A program made the position numbers and the translations under genes. Source: Chryseotalea sp. WA131a (GTDB lineage: Bacteria > Bacteroidota > Bacteroidia > Cytophagales > Cyclobacteriaceae). From it: a stretch of DNA of 64,000 nt. How positions within the stretch are numbered: position 1 is the stretch's first letter; every line of letters starts with the position of its first letter. Of the stretch, positions 44,202 through 53,614 are shown in pieces. The stretch covers positions 3,410,001 through 3,474,000 of the forward strand of contig CP073016.1 in NCBI GenBank assembly GCA_025370075.1, in the 5' to 3' direction. Below the pieces are notes generated by a model. It was not told the DNA's origin and searched no databases. It saw only the letters and a list, made by a program, of their open reading frames with translations.

Positions 44202-44906
44202 ATGAGTTACGTTAAGTTTTTTGCTACATTATTATCGATACAGATGCTTTCATTTGAAGGGAAGGCTCAAAAAAATAATATTCAAGGCGCAGTAACCTAT
44301 ACTTACATTATGAAGAATATGGGTGTTAAAGCAGATTATTCATTGCTTTTCACTGAGTTTGGCGGTCTTTACAATTTATACCAAGAAGACAAGACTTTCA
44401 AAACCTCAGAGGGATATGAATTTTACCTCCACAAAAGACACCTACAATGGTACCTAAATTTCAAAACAAGAGAAGTTATCCACCAAGAGCGCGTTGGCGA
44501 TAAAGATGTGTTTGCGGTTTATGCTGCCGATCCAATAGATTGGGAAATCCAAGAAGAAACTGGTACGATCTTAGGATATAAGGTTCAAAAGGCAATTGCT
44601 AAAAAACATCATTTTCTAACAGCCAAAAGTACCTTTCCTTATGGCGATGCGGTTGCTTGGTTTGCTGTGGATATACCCGTGCCCATGGGGCCTGAGCGAT
44701 TTTGGGGGCTACCGGGGCTTATCCTGCAAATAAAATTCACAAATTTTGTAGGTGAATACACAGCAACCCATATTCATTTTCAAAAAGTGGATATTGCCAT
44801 CCCAAACACAGGCGTGAAGGTCACCAAAGAACAAATTTTGGAAAGAAACAAGATTGACAAGAAATGGCTCAAAAAAGCCAGTGACCTGTTGAACAATGAC
44901 AACTGA
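44202..44906 (+). CDS. GLPGLI family protein 3
   Basis: The 234-residue protein has a signal peptide ending near FEGKAQ and the motif GLPGLILQI near residue 175, after DAVAWFAVDIPVPMGPERFW. It begins AVTYTYIMKNMGVKADYSLLF like its two paralogues. The stop lies five bases before the TTG start of the TonB-receptor-like gene, so the two are probably co-transcribed. ATG 44202 is preferred over the TTG at 44193. Confidence 0.88.
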   Translation: MSYVKFFATLLSIQMLSFEGKAQKNNIQGAVTYTYIMKNMGVKADYSLLFTEFGGLYNLYQEDKTFKTSEGYEFYLHKRHLQWYLNFKTREVIHQERVGDKDVFAVYAADPIDWEIQEETGTILGYKVQKAIAKKHHFLTAKSTFPYGDAVAWFAVDIPVPMGPERFWGLPGLILQIKFTNFVGEYTATHIHFQKVDIAIPNTGVKVTKEQILERNKIDKKWLKKASDLLNNDN

Positions 44907-44911
44907 ACTTA

Positions 44912-47602
44912 TTGGCACTCAAAAAATCATACTTAATCTTACTCATAGCTCAGTGGCCTATTTTCTGTTTAGGTCAACTGACAATCAAAGGCACGGCAAC
45001 CGATAGTGTTACAAAGATGCCGGTAGAGTATCTGCTCACGGCCATCTATCATTACAAGTCTGACAAGATAATCACGTATGCCTACACCGATCCACAAGGG
45101 AACTATACCTTGGTGCTACCGTATGCTGCGGGCATCTTCACCTTCAAAACACGTAGCTTAGAGTATGCAGACTATGTCCGCGATATTGTGCTGGGCGATG
45201 CCGGGCCAAAAGAAATCAACATTTCTTTTGAAGTAGTACCAAAAATCAACGCACTCAAAGAAGTGGTGGTAAAGGCCAAGCCCACGCCCGTGATCGTAAA
45301 GAAGGACACCATCATTTACGATGTGGCGCACTACACACAAGTGGGCGACCAAACGCTGGAAGATGTGCTGCGAAAAATGCCGGGCTTTGAAGTGCAAGAA
45401 AATGGCGAGCTGAAAATAAACGGCAAACCCATTGCCAAGGTGCTGATAAACGGTGAAGAATTTTTGAAGGGCGGTGCCGCTCTCAGCACCCGCAGCATCA
45501 GCCCTGATATGGTTCAAAGCTTGGAGGTGCGGCTAGACGAGAAGGATACTAAAATAAAAGAGAGCCTGCTCAACTCAGATAAAATGGTGGTGCTGGACAT
45601 AAAACTAAAGGATGATTTTGACAAGTCGCTCTTTGGCAAGGTGCGGATCACTTCTGGTTATCAAAAAGCGTTGAACATGGGCGGATATGCCAATCTTTTT
45701 TCTTTGGGCAAAAAACAAAAGTATCACATACTTGGCGAGTTTGATGCCTTCGGCCAACAGACCATTTCGCTCATGCAAATCAGCAATATCGGGCGCGAGG
45801 CTTTTCAAAGCATTTTTAACTTGCCTGCTAATTTCAACAGCTTGGCAGAGAACCCCGAGTTCAATAAAGAAGTATATGGGTTTAAAGATTTTACCCAATC
45901 GAAACTGGGCATTGCCGGTGTTACTGCGAAATATAACCTTGGCAAACATTTGGAAATGTTTGTGGGCAGCTACAACAGCTACGCCAAAGAAGGAGTAGGA
46001 GGCCGAACCACCCAGCGTTTTTTTGAGTCGCCCGAATTTCGATTTACCGACCAAAAAACAAATACCAACTACCTATCTAAAAACAAAATAGATTTTGAAT
46101 ATGATAACGAAAAAATAAAGGCCAACTACAATTTTAATTTAGTGCTCACCAACAAAAATCTTTCTGCTTTCAACCAAAGCTTGGCAGATGGTTTGAATTT
46201 TTTGTTGGACAGGGGAAACCAATCTGACGAGTTGTACAACAACTTTTTGTTTGAATATCTGGTGAACAAAAAGATAGCATTTCAAGCCAAATCTTTTTTT
46301 GGCGTGAGCAACAAATCGCTTTCTAGCAATTTGAACCACAACCAGCCTTGGTATATTCGCTATATGACCGATGACAATGGCCAGGTAGTGAACAATTTTT
46401 ATCAGACCATTGACGATAAGAAGAATGAATTGGCAGCCGATGCAAAACTTCAGATGCAAGGGAAGCTGGGATCGTTGCAGGTAGGCCTTCAATATTATGC
46501 CGAACAACGAAACATCAACAAAGCGGCATTCAATAATGTGGCTCCAGAAAAAATTGTCATCACCAACTCGTTGTTTAGCGGAAGCACGCCCACGCTGAAC
46601 TACACCAAGTGGATGCCCTATGCTGAACACCGCATCAGCTTTGGCAAAGTAGGCTTTCATAATAAATTGGGGCTGGCCAATTTGAGTTTTCCTGGGCTAA
46701 ATTTCTCATACCAAGACCAACGCTTGCTAGAATATGATGGCGGGTTGAAAATCGATTTCAATACAGAGGATAATTTTAGTTTTTCATATTCACAAAAAGT
46801 ATCAGCTTATCCCTTACTTAACATTGCCGGTGGTTATGACCTGATTGATTTCCAAACTTTTTCCACACCGCAGCTTACTGCACCTAAGCCACAAGTTGAA
46901 ACTACTCTGCAAATGAATTTTGATAAAATCATCAGCCCGATCAATACCGCTACAGAATTGTTCGCTCTTTACACACAGTCCAAAACATATAACTCTTATG
47001 CCTTCAATACCGAGCCTTTCATAGGCATTAACGCTAATCAGCTTTCGGGCAACTACTTGGTTGCAGGTATAAAGATTGCCACCGTATTCAATCGTTTTCC
47101 CTTCAACTTGAAAATTGAGCCATCCTACTTAGCCAACGAAAATGACAATCTTACTGACCAAAGCACCCTTTACAAAACCACGGTGCAAAGAAGAATGCTG
47201 CAGATTAGGTTGCTTTCAAGTTTTGAAAAGAAATCTTACAACCTCGAGCTAAAAACAAAGTACTCTGATTTCAAATTCAATAGTGACATTACCTCGGCCA
47301 CAAATCAGTATATGTTTTTGACAGGGATAGTGTATAAACAAACATTGTTTGATAAAAAACTACTTTTGCAAACTTCGCTGCAGCGAGTGGACATTTGGGG
47401 CGGGGGCACTGCCGTAAACTTGAACCTAAGTGCTAGGGCGCAATACAATGTAAAATCAATTGTCGCTTTCATTGAAGGTGATAATCTTCTAGACAATCAA
47501 TACTTCATCCGGCAAAACATTTTGCCGACTTACTTTTCTGAAAGCCAACAATTTTTGTTTGCGAGGTTTTTTAGAGCAGGTGTTGAATATTCATTCAAGT
47601 AG
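44912..47602 (+). CDS. TonB-receptor-like outer membrane protein with N-terminal carboxypeptidase-regulatory domain
   Basis: The 896-residue protein starts at TTG, with a signal peptide ending near FCLGQ. A CarboxypepD-regulatory-like domain follows (LTIKGTATDSVTKMPVEY, residues ~20-110), then a plug-like domain (TLEDVLRKMPGFEVQENGELKINGKPI), and a long strand-rich C-terminal barrel ending in FRAGVEYSFK. Such proteins import substrates or export material across the outer membrane. It ends the peptide-GLPGLI array and is probably the array's transporter; no ligand is known. The gene is intact. Confidence 0.85.
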   Translation: MALKKSYLILLIAQWPIFCLGQLTIKGTATDSVTKMPVEYLLTAIYHYKSDKIITYAYTDPQGNYTLVLPYAAGIFTFKTRSLEYADYVRDIVLGDAGPKEINISFEVVPKINALKEVVVKAKPTPVIVKKDTIIYDVAHYTQVGDQTLEDVLRKMPGFEVQENGELKINGKPIAKVLINGEEFLKGGAALSTRSISPDMVQSLEVRLDEKDTKIKESLLNSDKMVVLDIKLKDDFDKSLFGKVRITSGYQKALNMGGYANLFSLGKKQKYHILGEFDAFGQQTISLMQISNIGREAFQSIFNLPANFNSLAENPEFNKEVYGFKDFTQSKLGIAGVTAKYNLGKHLEMFVGSYNSYAKEGVGGRTTQRFFESPEFRFTDQKTNTNYLSKNKIDFEYDNEKIKANYNFNLVLTNKNLSAFNQSLADGLNFLLDRGNQSDELYNNFLFEYLVNKKIAFQAKSFFGVSNKSLSSNLNHNQPWYIRYMTDDNGQVVNNFYQTIDDKKNELAADAKLQMQGKLGSLQVGLQYYAEQRNINKAAFNNVAPEKIVITNSLFSGSTPTLNYTKWMPYAEHRISFGKVGFHNKLGLANLSFPGLNFSYQDQRLLEYDGGLKIDFNTEDNFSFSYSQKVSAYPLLNIAGGYDLIDFQTFSTPQLTAPKPQVETTLQMNFDKIISPINTATELFALYTQSKTYNSYAFNTEPFIGINANQLSGNYLVAGIKIATVFNRFPFNLKIEPSYLANENDNLTDQSTLYKTTVQRRMLQIRLLSSFEKKSYNLELKTKYSDFKFNSDITSATNQYMFLTGIVYKQTLFDKKLLLQTSLQRVDIWGGGTAVNLNLSARAQYNVKSIVAFIEGDNLLDNQYFIRQNILPTYFSESQQFLFARFFRAGVEYSFK

Positions 47603-47651
47603 ATATGACATCACTTTTCAATCGGGCTCAAAGAGTCTTTTGAGAAGTTGG

Positions 47652-48854
47652 TTACTCCATCCCGTACCCTTTCAAAATCGCCTTTGCCAGCGAAACTTTA
47701 TGCACTTCATCCGGCCCATCGTAAATTCTGGCCCCGCGCTCGTGCCGATACCAAAAGGAAAGAAGCGTATCATCCGTAATGCCAAGTGCGCCATGGACTT
47801 GAATGGCTTTATCCAGCGTTTTCATCAGCACATCTGCCACGAAAAATTTAATGGTTGAGATTTCTTCTTTGGCGGCTTTCGCACCTTCTTTTTCCATTTT
47901 GTAAGCCGTGTGCAAAACCATCAGTCGTGCCGCGTTTATATTTGCACGACATTCCGCGATCCACGCCTGCACAATTTGTTGTTGACCAAGAACTTTGTGT
48001 TCGCTCAACCTGCGTGTAGCCGCGCGGCTGCACATTAAATCAAATGCCCGTTCACAAATGCCGATCCATCGCATGCAGTGATGAATACGTCCGGGCCCCA
48101 ATCGCGCTTGTGCCAATGCAAAACCCTGTCCCTCCTGACCGATCAAGTTTTCGATGGGAACTTTGCAATTGGTAAATCGTACTTCCGCGTGACTAAAATA
48201 GTCTTCGCCAGCCTCGCCCATGATTGAAATGTTGCGCACCAACTGAAACCCAGGATTTTCCAGTGGCACCAAAACCATGCTGGCTCGCAAATAGGGGTTT
48301 GGATTCTGTGCATCCGTCACCGCCATCACAATCGTAAAGTTGGCACCATCAGCTGCGGTGGTAAACCATTTGTGCCCATTGATTACATATTGGTTCCCTT
48401 CCCGTTGTGCTGTGGTGGCCATATTCACCGGATTGGAACCGGCAAACTCAGGCTCAGTCATGGCAAAGCAAGAACGAATCTCTCCGTTCATAAGCGGGTG
48501 CAAATATTTCTTTTTCAATTCAGCGGAAGCAAACTGATGCATCAGCTCCATGTTGCCTATATCGGGGGCGTTGCAATTAAAAATCAAATGACCTAGGGGA
48601 GAAGTGCCTAACACCTCACTCACTTGTGCAAACTCCATTAAATTCAACCCTACGCCACCCTCTTCCGGTGATAAATGGGGTGCAAATAGCTTCCTGGCCT
48701 TTGCCTTTTCCCGTAAGACTTTGATTATTGGCAGGGACTGCCGAAACGGTTTGGTGATAATTCCGAGTTCGATCGGGTACACGTCCGTCTTTAAGAAATC
48801 TTCGTATTGGGGAAGAAGTACTTTTAGTTTTTCAGTATAGAATAGCTCAGTCAT
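47652..48854 (-). CDS. Acyl-CoA dehydrogenase
   Basis: The 400-residue flavoenzyme has the family signatures: CFAMTEPEFAGSNP (FAD-binding), KWFTTAADGA, and RHERGARIYDGPDEVHK near the C-terminus. The last is typical of the ACAD10/11-like branch. It introduces a double bond next to an acyl-CoA thioester, using FAD and passing electrons to ETF. The acyl specificity is not evident. It converges with the TonB-receptor-like gene and stands alone. Confidence 0.92.
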   Translation of the reverse strand: MTELFYTEKLKVLLPQYEDFLKTDVYPIELGIITKPFRQSLPIIKVLREKAKARKLFAPHLSPEEGGVGLNLMEFAQVSEVLGTSPLGHLIFNCNAPDIGNMELMHQFASAELKKKYLHPLMNGEIRSCFAMTEPEFAGSNPVNMATTAQREGNQYVINGHKWFTTAADGANFTIVMAVTDAQNPNPYLRASMVLVPLENPGFQLVRNISIMGEAGEDYFSHAEVRFTNCKVPIENLIGQEGQGFALAQARLGPGRIHHCMRWIGICERAFDLMCSRAATRRLSEHKVLGQQQIVQAWIAECRANINAARLMVLHTAYKMEKEGAKAAKEEISTIKFFVADVLMKTLDKAIQVHGALGITDDTLLSFWYRHERGARIYDGPDEVHKVSLAKAILKGYGME

Positions 48855-49034
48855 TTTGTAAATTAGAATTTTTCACGCAAAGGCGCAAAGACGCCAGAAA
48901 AATTTGGATGTCGTATTCCATTCGAGCAAACTTGGGGGCTCTGGGTTTTGCATTTAGTTACATTCTTCTCCTACGCCATCCATCAACAAATCGCCTGTTT
49001 TTTTGCCAATTTTACTTAGATTGCCGATCCAGCA

Positions 49035-49541
49035 ATGAAAAAACTATTCGCAATTGCTTTTGTGTGTCTCTTCTTACTGCATTTTGCGGGAGTATACACC
49101 TATTTTGGTGTTCGTTTGATGGCTATTCGGCAAGAGATGAAGCAGCTATTGAAATCTACCCCAGACCATCAGCTAGAATTGATTCGGCTAACAAAATCAG
49201 AATATCAAAAATCACTGCATGAAGAGGATGAATTGGAGTTGAACGGTAAAATGTATGACATTGCCCGGGTGGAAGTTAGAGCCGGAATTTACTATATCTA
49301 TGCGTTGCACGATGAATCCGAAGATAGTCTGCTTAGCTTCCTAGATGAAGTGGTCAAACGCTCCTCCAACGACAAAAAGCCAGTGCCATCCATGGTAGCT
49401 CAATTTCTCGCCTTGGTTTTTGTATTGCCTCAATCTTTTGAATTTCTTCATTCGCTTACTCCATCTTTTCTCTTCACTGAATACACAAAGTCATCCAAAG
49501 ACTTTGACTTGATAATTGACGTTCCGCCACCCCGAGGCTGA
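49035..49541 (+). CDS. Membrane-anchored protein of unknown function upstream of a TonB receptor
   Basis: The 168-residue protein has an N-terminal hydrophobic helix (LFAIAFVCLFLLHFAGVYTYFG) and then a charged domain containing LTKSEYQKSLHEEDELELNGKMYDIARVE. The C-terminus is DVPPPRG. Proteins of this style, which I recall only as unnamed, precede TonB-receptor genes in related bacteria. The receptor starts 108 bases downstream on the same strand. A link to metal or haem uptake is possible but unproven. Confidence 0.5.
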   Translation: MKKLFAIAFVCLFLLHFAGVYTYFGVRLMAIRQEMKQLLKSTPDHQLELIRLTKSEYQKSLHEEDELELNGKMYDIARVEVRAGIYYIYALHDESEDSLLSFLDEVVKRSSNDKKPVPSMVAQFLALVFVLPQSFEFLHSLTPSFLFTEYTKSSKDFDLIIDVPPPRG

Positions 49542-49649
49542 TCGCACTCTTTCTTTTTTCAAATCGACAATTGATCACGCTGGTTTGGGCATGTCTCAAC
49601 ACCTGGCTGATTAATGTTTCCATTATTTTCAATTATCAACCGATAAGTG

Positions 49650-51869
49650 ATGAAATCATTTTATACGATCATATTATTCTACTTACTCTTTTCAACTTCT
49701 GTTGCCCAGGAGGTCAATGACACTACCAAAATTTCCTATTTGAATGAAGTGGTTATATCTGCCAATCGTTGGGAGCAAAATTTGCGCGAAGTTTCCAGCC
49801 GCGTTACGAAAGTTGGCGCACAACAGATTCAGTTTCAAAACCCACAAACTGCGGCCGATTTGCTGGGTCTCTCCAATCAGGTGTTTATTCAGAAAAGTCA
49901 ATTGGGCGGTGGTAGCCCGATGATTCGGGGCTTCGCCACCAATCGCGTACTCCTTGTAGTAGATGGTGTTCGCATGAACAACGCCATCTTTCGCAGTGGC
50001 AATTTACAGAACGTCATCTCGCTCGATGCGAATGCCATTGAAGAAACAGAAATAATTTTTGGCCCCGGATCGGTCATGTACGGCAGCGATGCGATTGGCG
50101 GAGTGATGGATTTTCACACGTTGAATCCGCGGTTTTCAACAGATGATAAAGTAAAGCTAACCGGGAATGCATTTAGTCGCTATTCATCTGCAAACGAGGA
50201 GAGAACCGGCCATTTAGATTTTACGGTTGGTCTCAAGAAGTGGGCGTTAACCACCAGTATCACAAAAGGATTTTATGGAGACTTACGAATGGGCAGTAAT
50301 GGCCCTATCGAATACACACGACCCGATTACCAGGTGCGTGACGGAAATGGAAATGATATTGCTGTGATCAATCCCGATCCCGATGTACAGGTATCAACCG
50401 GCTTTGATCAACTTAACGTGATGCAAAAGATACGATTCAAACCCAATGAGAATTGGAATGTTTCGTATGGCTTTCATTTTTCTGAAACTTCGAATGTGCC
50501 CAGGTACGATCGCCTGTTATTGAAAACAGGCAATGTGTTTACGAGCGCGGAATGGTATTATGGCCCGCAGAAATGGATGATGCATGCATTAAACGTGAAC
50601 TTTGTAAAGGCGACAGCTCTTTTTGATCAGGCCAAATTAACTGCCGGATACCAGGAATATGAAGAGAGCCGACACAACCGAAACTTTACTGGTGGAAATA
50701 GAAACCGTAGAACAGATCGCTTTGAAGCAGTAAAAGCTTTTTCAGTGAACATCGATTTTGACAAGCAACTAAATCCGCGGGCCAATCTTTTTTATGGCGC
50801 TGAATATGTTTCCAATCAGGTGGGATCAACCGCAAGGCGAGTCAACATTGTAGACGGAACGGTATCAGGTGTATCTACCCGCTATCCCAATGGATCAGAG
50901 TGGAACTCTACCGCAGCGTATGCAAGCCTTCGTTATAAACTTGCCGCCAAGTGGCTCCTCAATGCCAGTGCCCGCTATACGTATGTTTATACGTACGCTC
51001 CCTTTGACTTAACCTATTTTGATTTTCCGTTTGCCGAAGCTTCCCTTAAAAATGGAGCGGTGAATGGAAGTTTGGGTATTATCTATAATCCAACATCGAA
51101 TTGGAAAATATATTCCAATTTATCCACCGGTTTCCGCGCTCCGAATGTGGATGACATTGGAAAAGTATTTGACTCAACACCGGGTACTGTCGTAGTGCCA
51201 AACGCCAATTTAGAACCGGAGAAAGCATACAATGCCGAATTGGGATTTACCGGAAAAATTGCTGAAGGGTTAACCATGGATGTGTCTGCCTTCTACACAC
51301 TACTAAATAATGCCATTGTTCGGGGTAAGTATACGTTCAACGGTCAGTCGCAGATTGATTACGATGGAACGCTGAGTGATGTATATGCTTTGCAAAACAG
51401 CAGCGCGTTAAGCGTCCGTGGCTTTCAAGTAGGCTTGCTGTGGGATATAACCAAAAGCTTTAAACTTGCATCGAATCTGAATATTCAAAGCGGAAAAGAA
51501 AAAGACATCGCCACAGGAATGGATTTTTCTCCCACACATGTAGCCCCAACATTTGGATCGATTCAACTGGTTTATAAAAAGGACGCCCTTCAACTCTCTG
51601 CGTACATGAATTACCAAGGCGAAATTAGTTATCAAAATCTGGCGCTTAGCGAACGAGCGGATGCGCACCTGTATGCAAAAGATGCGAACGGTAATCCATT
51701 CGCTGCCTCCTGGACTACCCTTAATTTAAAGGCTACATACGCCATCAATAAAATATTTACCTTCGATGCTGGTGTCGAAAATTTATTTGATAAGCGCTAT
51801 CGTCCATACTCCTCGGGTATTACTGCACCCGGAAGAAATATTTTTGGTACACTGCGTGTGAAATTTTGA
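49650..51869 (+). CDS. TonB-dependent outer membrane receptor
   Basis: The 739-residue protein has a signal peptide (KSFYTIILFYLLFSTSVAQ), a plug domain with SPMIRGFATNRVLLVVDGVRMNN and GPGSVMYGSDAIGGVMDF, and a barrel ending in a Phe (FGTLRVKF). The plug resembles the haem/haemoglobin and siderophore receptor branch. The energised transport partners (TonB, ExbBD) are not in this window. A GTG precedes the chosen ATG by one codon. A bidirectional terminator follows at 51886-51940. Confidence 0.92.
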   Translation: MKSFYTIILFYLLFSTSVAQEVNDTTKISYLNEVVISANRWEQNLREVSSRVTKVGAQQIQFQNPQTAADLLGLSNQVFIQKSQLGGGSPMIRGFATNRVLLVVDGVRMNNAIFRSGNLQNVISLDANAIEETEIIFGPGSVMYGSDAIGGVMDFHTLNPRFSTDDKVKLTGNAFSRYSSANEERTGHLDFTVGLKKWALTTSITKGFYGDLRMGSNGPIEYTRPDYQVRDGNGNDIAVINPDPDVQVSTGFDQLNVMQKIRFKPNENWNVSYGFHFSETSNVPRYDRLLLKTGNVFTSAEWYYGPQKWMMHALNVNFVKATALFDQAKLTAGYQEYEESRHNRNFTGGNRNRRTDRFEAVKAFSVNIDFDKQLNPRANLFYGAEYVSNQVGSTARRVNIVDGTVSGVSTRYPNGSEWNSTAAYASLRYKLAAKWLLNASARYTYVYTYAPFDLTYFDFPFAEASLKNGAVNGSLGIIYNPTSNWKIYSNLSTGFRAPNVDDIGKVFDSTPGTVVVPNANLEPEKAYNAELGFTGKIAEGLTMDVSAFYTLLNNAIVRGKYTFNGQSQIDYDGTLSDVYALQNSSALSVRGFQVGLLWDITKSFKLASNLNIQSGKEKDIATGMDFSPTHVAPTFGSIQLVYKKDALQLSAYMNYQGEISYQNLALSERADAHLYAKDANGNPFAASWTTLNLKATYAINKIFTFDAGVENLFDKRYRPYSSGITAPGRNIFGTLRVKF

Positions 51870-51885
51870 TTTTCTCCTGAAGTGC

Positions 51886-51940
51886 TTGTGCCTTCGTGCC
51901 TTAGTGGTGAAATTTTACCACTGAGGCACAAAGACACAAA
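51886..51940. terminator. Bidirectional terminator-like inverted repeat
   Basis: The left arm (51886-51908, ending CTTAGTGGT) pairs almost fully with the right arm (51917-51940, starting ACCACTGAGG) around an 8-base AT-rich loop. It lies between two convergent genes and resembles the dispersed repeats at 36270-36340. Confidence 0.75.
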
Positions 51941-51941
51941 T

Positions 51942-52199
51942 CTAATTCTTAAATCGAAGTTTAAAGAACAATAAGATCCCGGCCAAAATTAGTGTGAGCA
52001 AATTAGCAGCTATCACGGGTACATCGTTTACCAAAATGCCATACGCTAACCACATCGCTACACCTAAACAGAAAAGCGAAAACATACCGAGTGATAAATC
52101 TTTGGCAGAGCGACTCTTCCATGTTTTAAGAACCTGCGGCAAAAAAGCAATTGTAGTGAAAGCACCTGCAGACAAACCAAGAAGTTGAATCGGATTCAT
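51942..52199 (-). CDS. SemiSWEET-type PQ-loop sugar transporter
   Basis: The 85-residue protein has three hydrophobic helices with the PQ-loop motif FLPQVLKTWKSRSAKDLS at residues ~19-36, the defining feature of bacterial SemiSWEETs. Homodimers form a sugar uniporter. ATG 52199 is chosen because the upstream codons do not look protein-like and the known length is about 85. The gene converges with the TonB receptor. Confidence 0.88.
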   Translation of the reverse strand: MNPIQLLGLSAGAFTTIAFLPQVLKTWKSRSAKDLSLGMFSLFCLGVAMWLAYGILVNDVPVIAANLLTLILAGILLFFKLRFKN

Positions 52200-52329
52200 A
52201 ACATTATTATTTTTGAATGCAAAACTAGTGCATCCAACTCGGTCAGTGGGCTGGATGTAACATTTTCCACTTCCGAGAGAATAATAACGATTGCGAAATT
52301 CTTTGCACAAAGGATTTCCGCTTTATGCA

Positions 52330-53475
52330 CTAGCCAATTACCTCATCAAACGCTTTTACAAAACTCTTCATCTCCTCTTGTGTGCCAATGCTCACACGGC
52401 ACCACTCTTTGCTTTGGTAATCCCACACACGAATCAAAAATCCTTTTTCATCCAACTGCGAAAGAATTTCCTTTGCACTTTTCGGAGCGGGGAAAAGTAC
52501 AACATTGGTTTTGGGGTCACCACAATAAAATTTTTTCTGTTGTAGATAATCTGTCAGCACCTTTCTAGCAGCGGCATTTTTTTCGCGTGTAAGCTTCATA
52601 AAATCCTCATCTCCCAAGCTCGCCTTGGCGGCTGCAATAGCGGTTTGACTAGGTGATATGGTGTCGCCATACTTGGCAATTTTTTTCAATGTATCGGGTT
52701 GGCCAACCAGGTAGCCTATTCTCAATCCGGCCAGCCCGTAGATTTTTGAAAATGTTTTTGAGACTACAATATTCGGATTGTTTTGAACGAGGGACACCAT
52801 TGATTTCTGCATCGATGGTTCTAAAAATTCCAAGTAGGCTTCATCGGCATAAACTAATGTTTTCTTAGAAGCTTCTACGCAAAATGATTTAACAATATCG
52901 GTACTGACAAACGTACCCGTGGGATTATTTGGGTTGCAGAAGAAAACCAATTTTGTGTCGGCTTTAATGGCGCTTAACAGTGCTTCGTAGTTATATTCAA
53001 GTTTCTCGTTCAAATCTACTTTGTCCCAGATAGCACCCATTTGCTGGGCATAATTCATTAACAATGTAAAGGTAGGGTAACTCGACAATACACGCCCTCC
53101 TTCTATCCCATAAGCGATTCCGGTTTGCACCAACAATTCTCCAGAGCCTGCACCAATTAAAATATACGATGGATCAACTCCTTCTTTTGACGCGATGGTT
53201 TTTCGAAGGTCTTCCAATTCATTAAAGGCGTAGCGATTTCCTTCTGATAAAATGTTTATCACTGCTTTCTTCGCTTTTTCAGAAGGGCCGTAGGGATTTT
53301 CATTGGAGTTGAGTCGGATTTTTTTTCCGCCATTACTCACTATGGAAAAAAACTCCCTTTCGGCCTGACTGGCCGGGGCCGCGATTAAATGGTTTACAAA
53401 AGAAGAGGTGACGACAAAACCAGAGGCAAGACCGAACGATGACTTGAGCCAATTTCTACGAGATAGATTTTCCAT
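52330..53475 (-). CDS. Histidinol-phosphate aminotransferase-like PLP enzyme with Tat leader
   Basis: The 381-residue protein has a class I/II aminotransferase fold. The PLP-binding lysine is in SKTFSKIYGLAGLRIGY; NPNNPTGT and ADEAYLEF are also typical. The N-terminus has a twin-arginine-like motif (SRRNWLKSS) and a hydrophobic stretch, so it may be exported. HisC paralogues with such leaders occur in Bacteroidota, and their substrate is unknown. The gene is not near other his genes. Confidence 0.85.
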   Translation of the reverse strand: MENLSRRNWLKSSFGLASGFVVTSSFVNHLIAAPASQAEREFFSIVSNGGKKIRLNSNENPYGPSEKAKKAVINILSEGNRYAFNELEDLRKTIASKEGVDPSYILIGAGSGELLVQTGIAYGIEGGRVLSSYPTFTLLMNYAQQMGAIWDKVDLNEKLEYNYEALLSAIKADTKLVFFCNPNNPTGTFVSTDIVKSFCVEASKKTLVYADEAYLEFLEPSMQKSMVSLVQNNPNIVVSKTFSKIYGLAGLRIGYLVGQPDTLKKIAKYGDTISPSQTAIAAAKASLGDEDFMKLTREKNAAARKVLTDYLQQKKFYCGDPKTNVVLFPAPKSAKEILSQLDEKGFLIRVWDYQSKEWCRVSIGTQEEMKSFVKAFDEVIG

Positions 53476-53614
53476 GTTTTTTTGATTAGTAAATTCAATA
53501 TAGGAAGTTCAATGTAAATCCACTCATAAAATTACACAGAAAGAATTCTGTAATATTTTACCTTTCTGAAGACCAACTGGATTCTGATTTTTCTGCGACA
53601 AATTTATGCTCCAT

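Noticed and set aside
53531..53554. Operator-like palindrome before the aminotransferase gene
   Set aside because: The arms (ATTACA…AGAA and TTCTGTAAT) are AT-rich and imperfect. With no adjacent regulator, it could equally be a weak hairpin after mutS-like gene termination.
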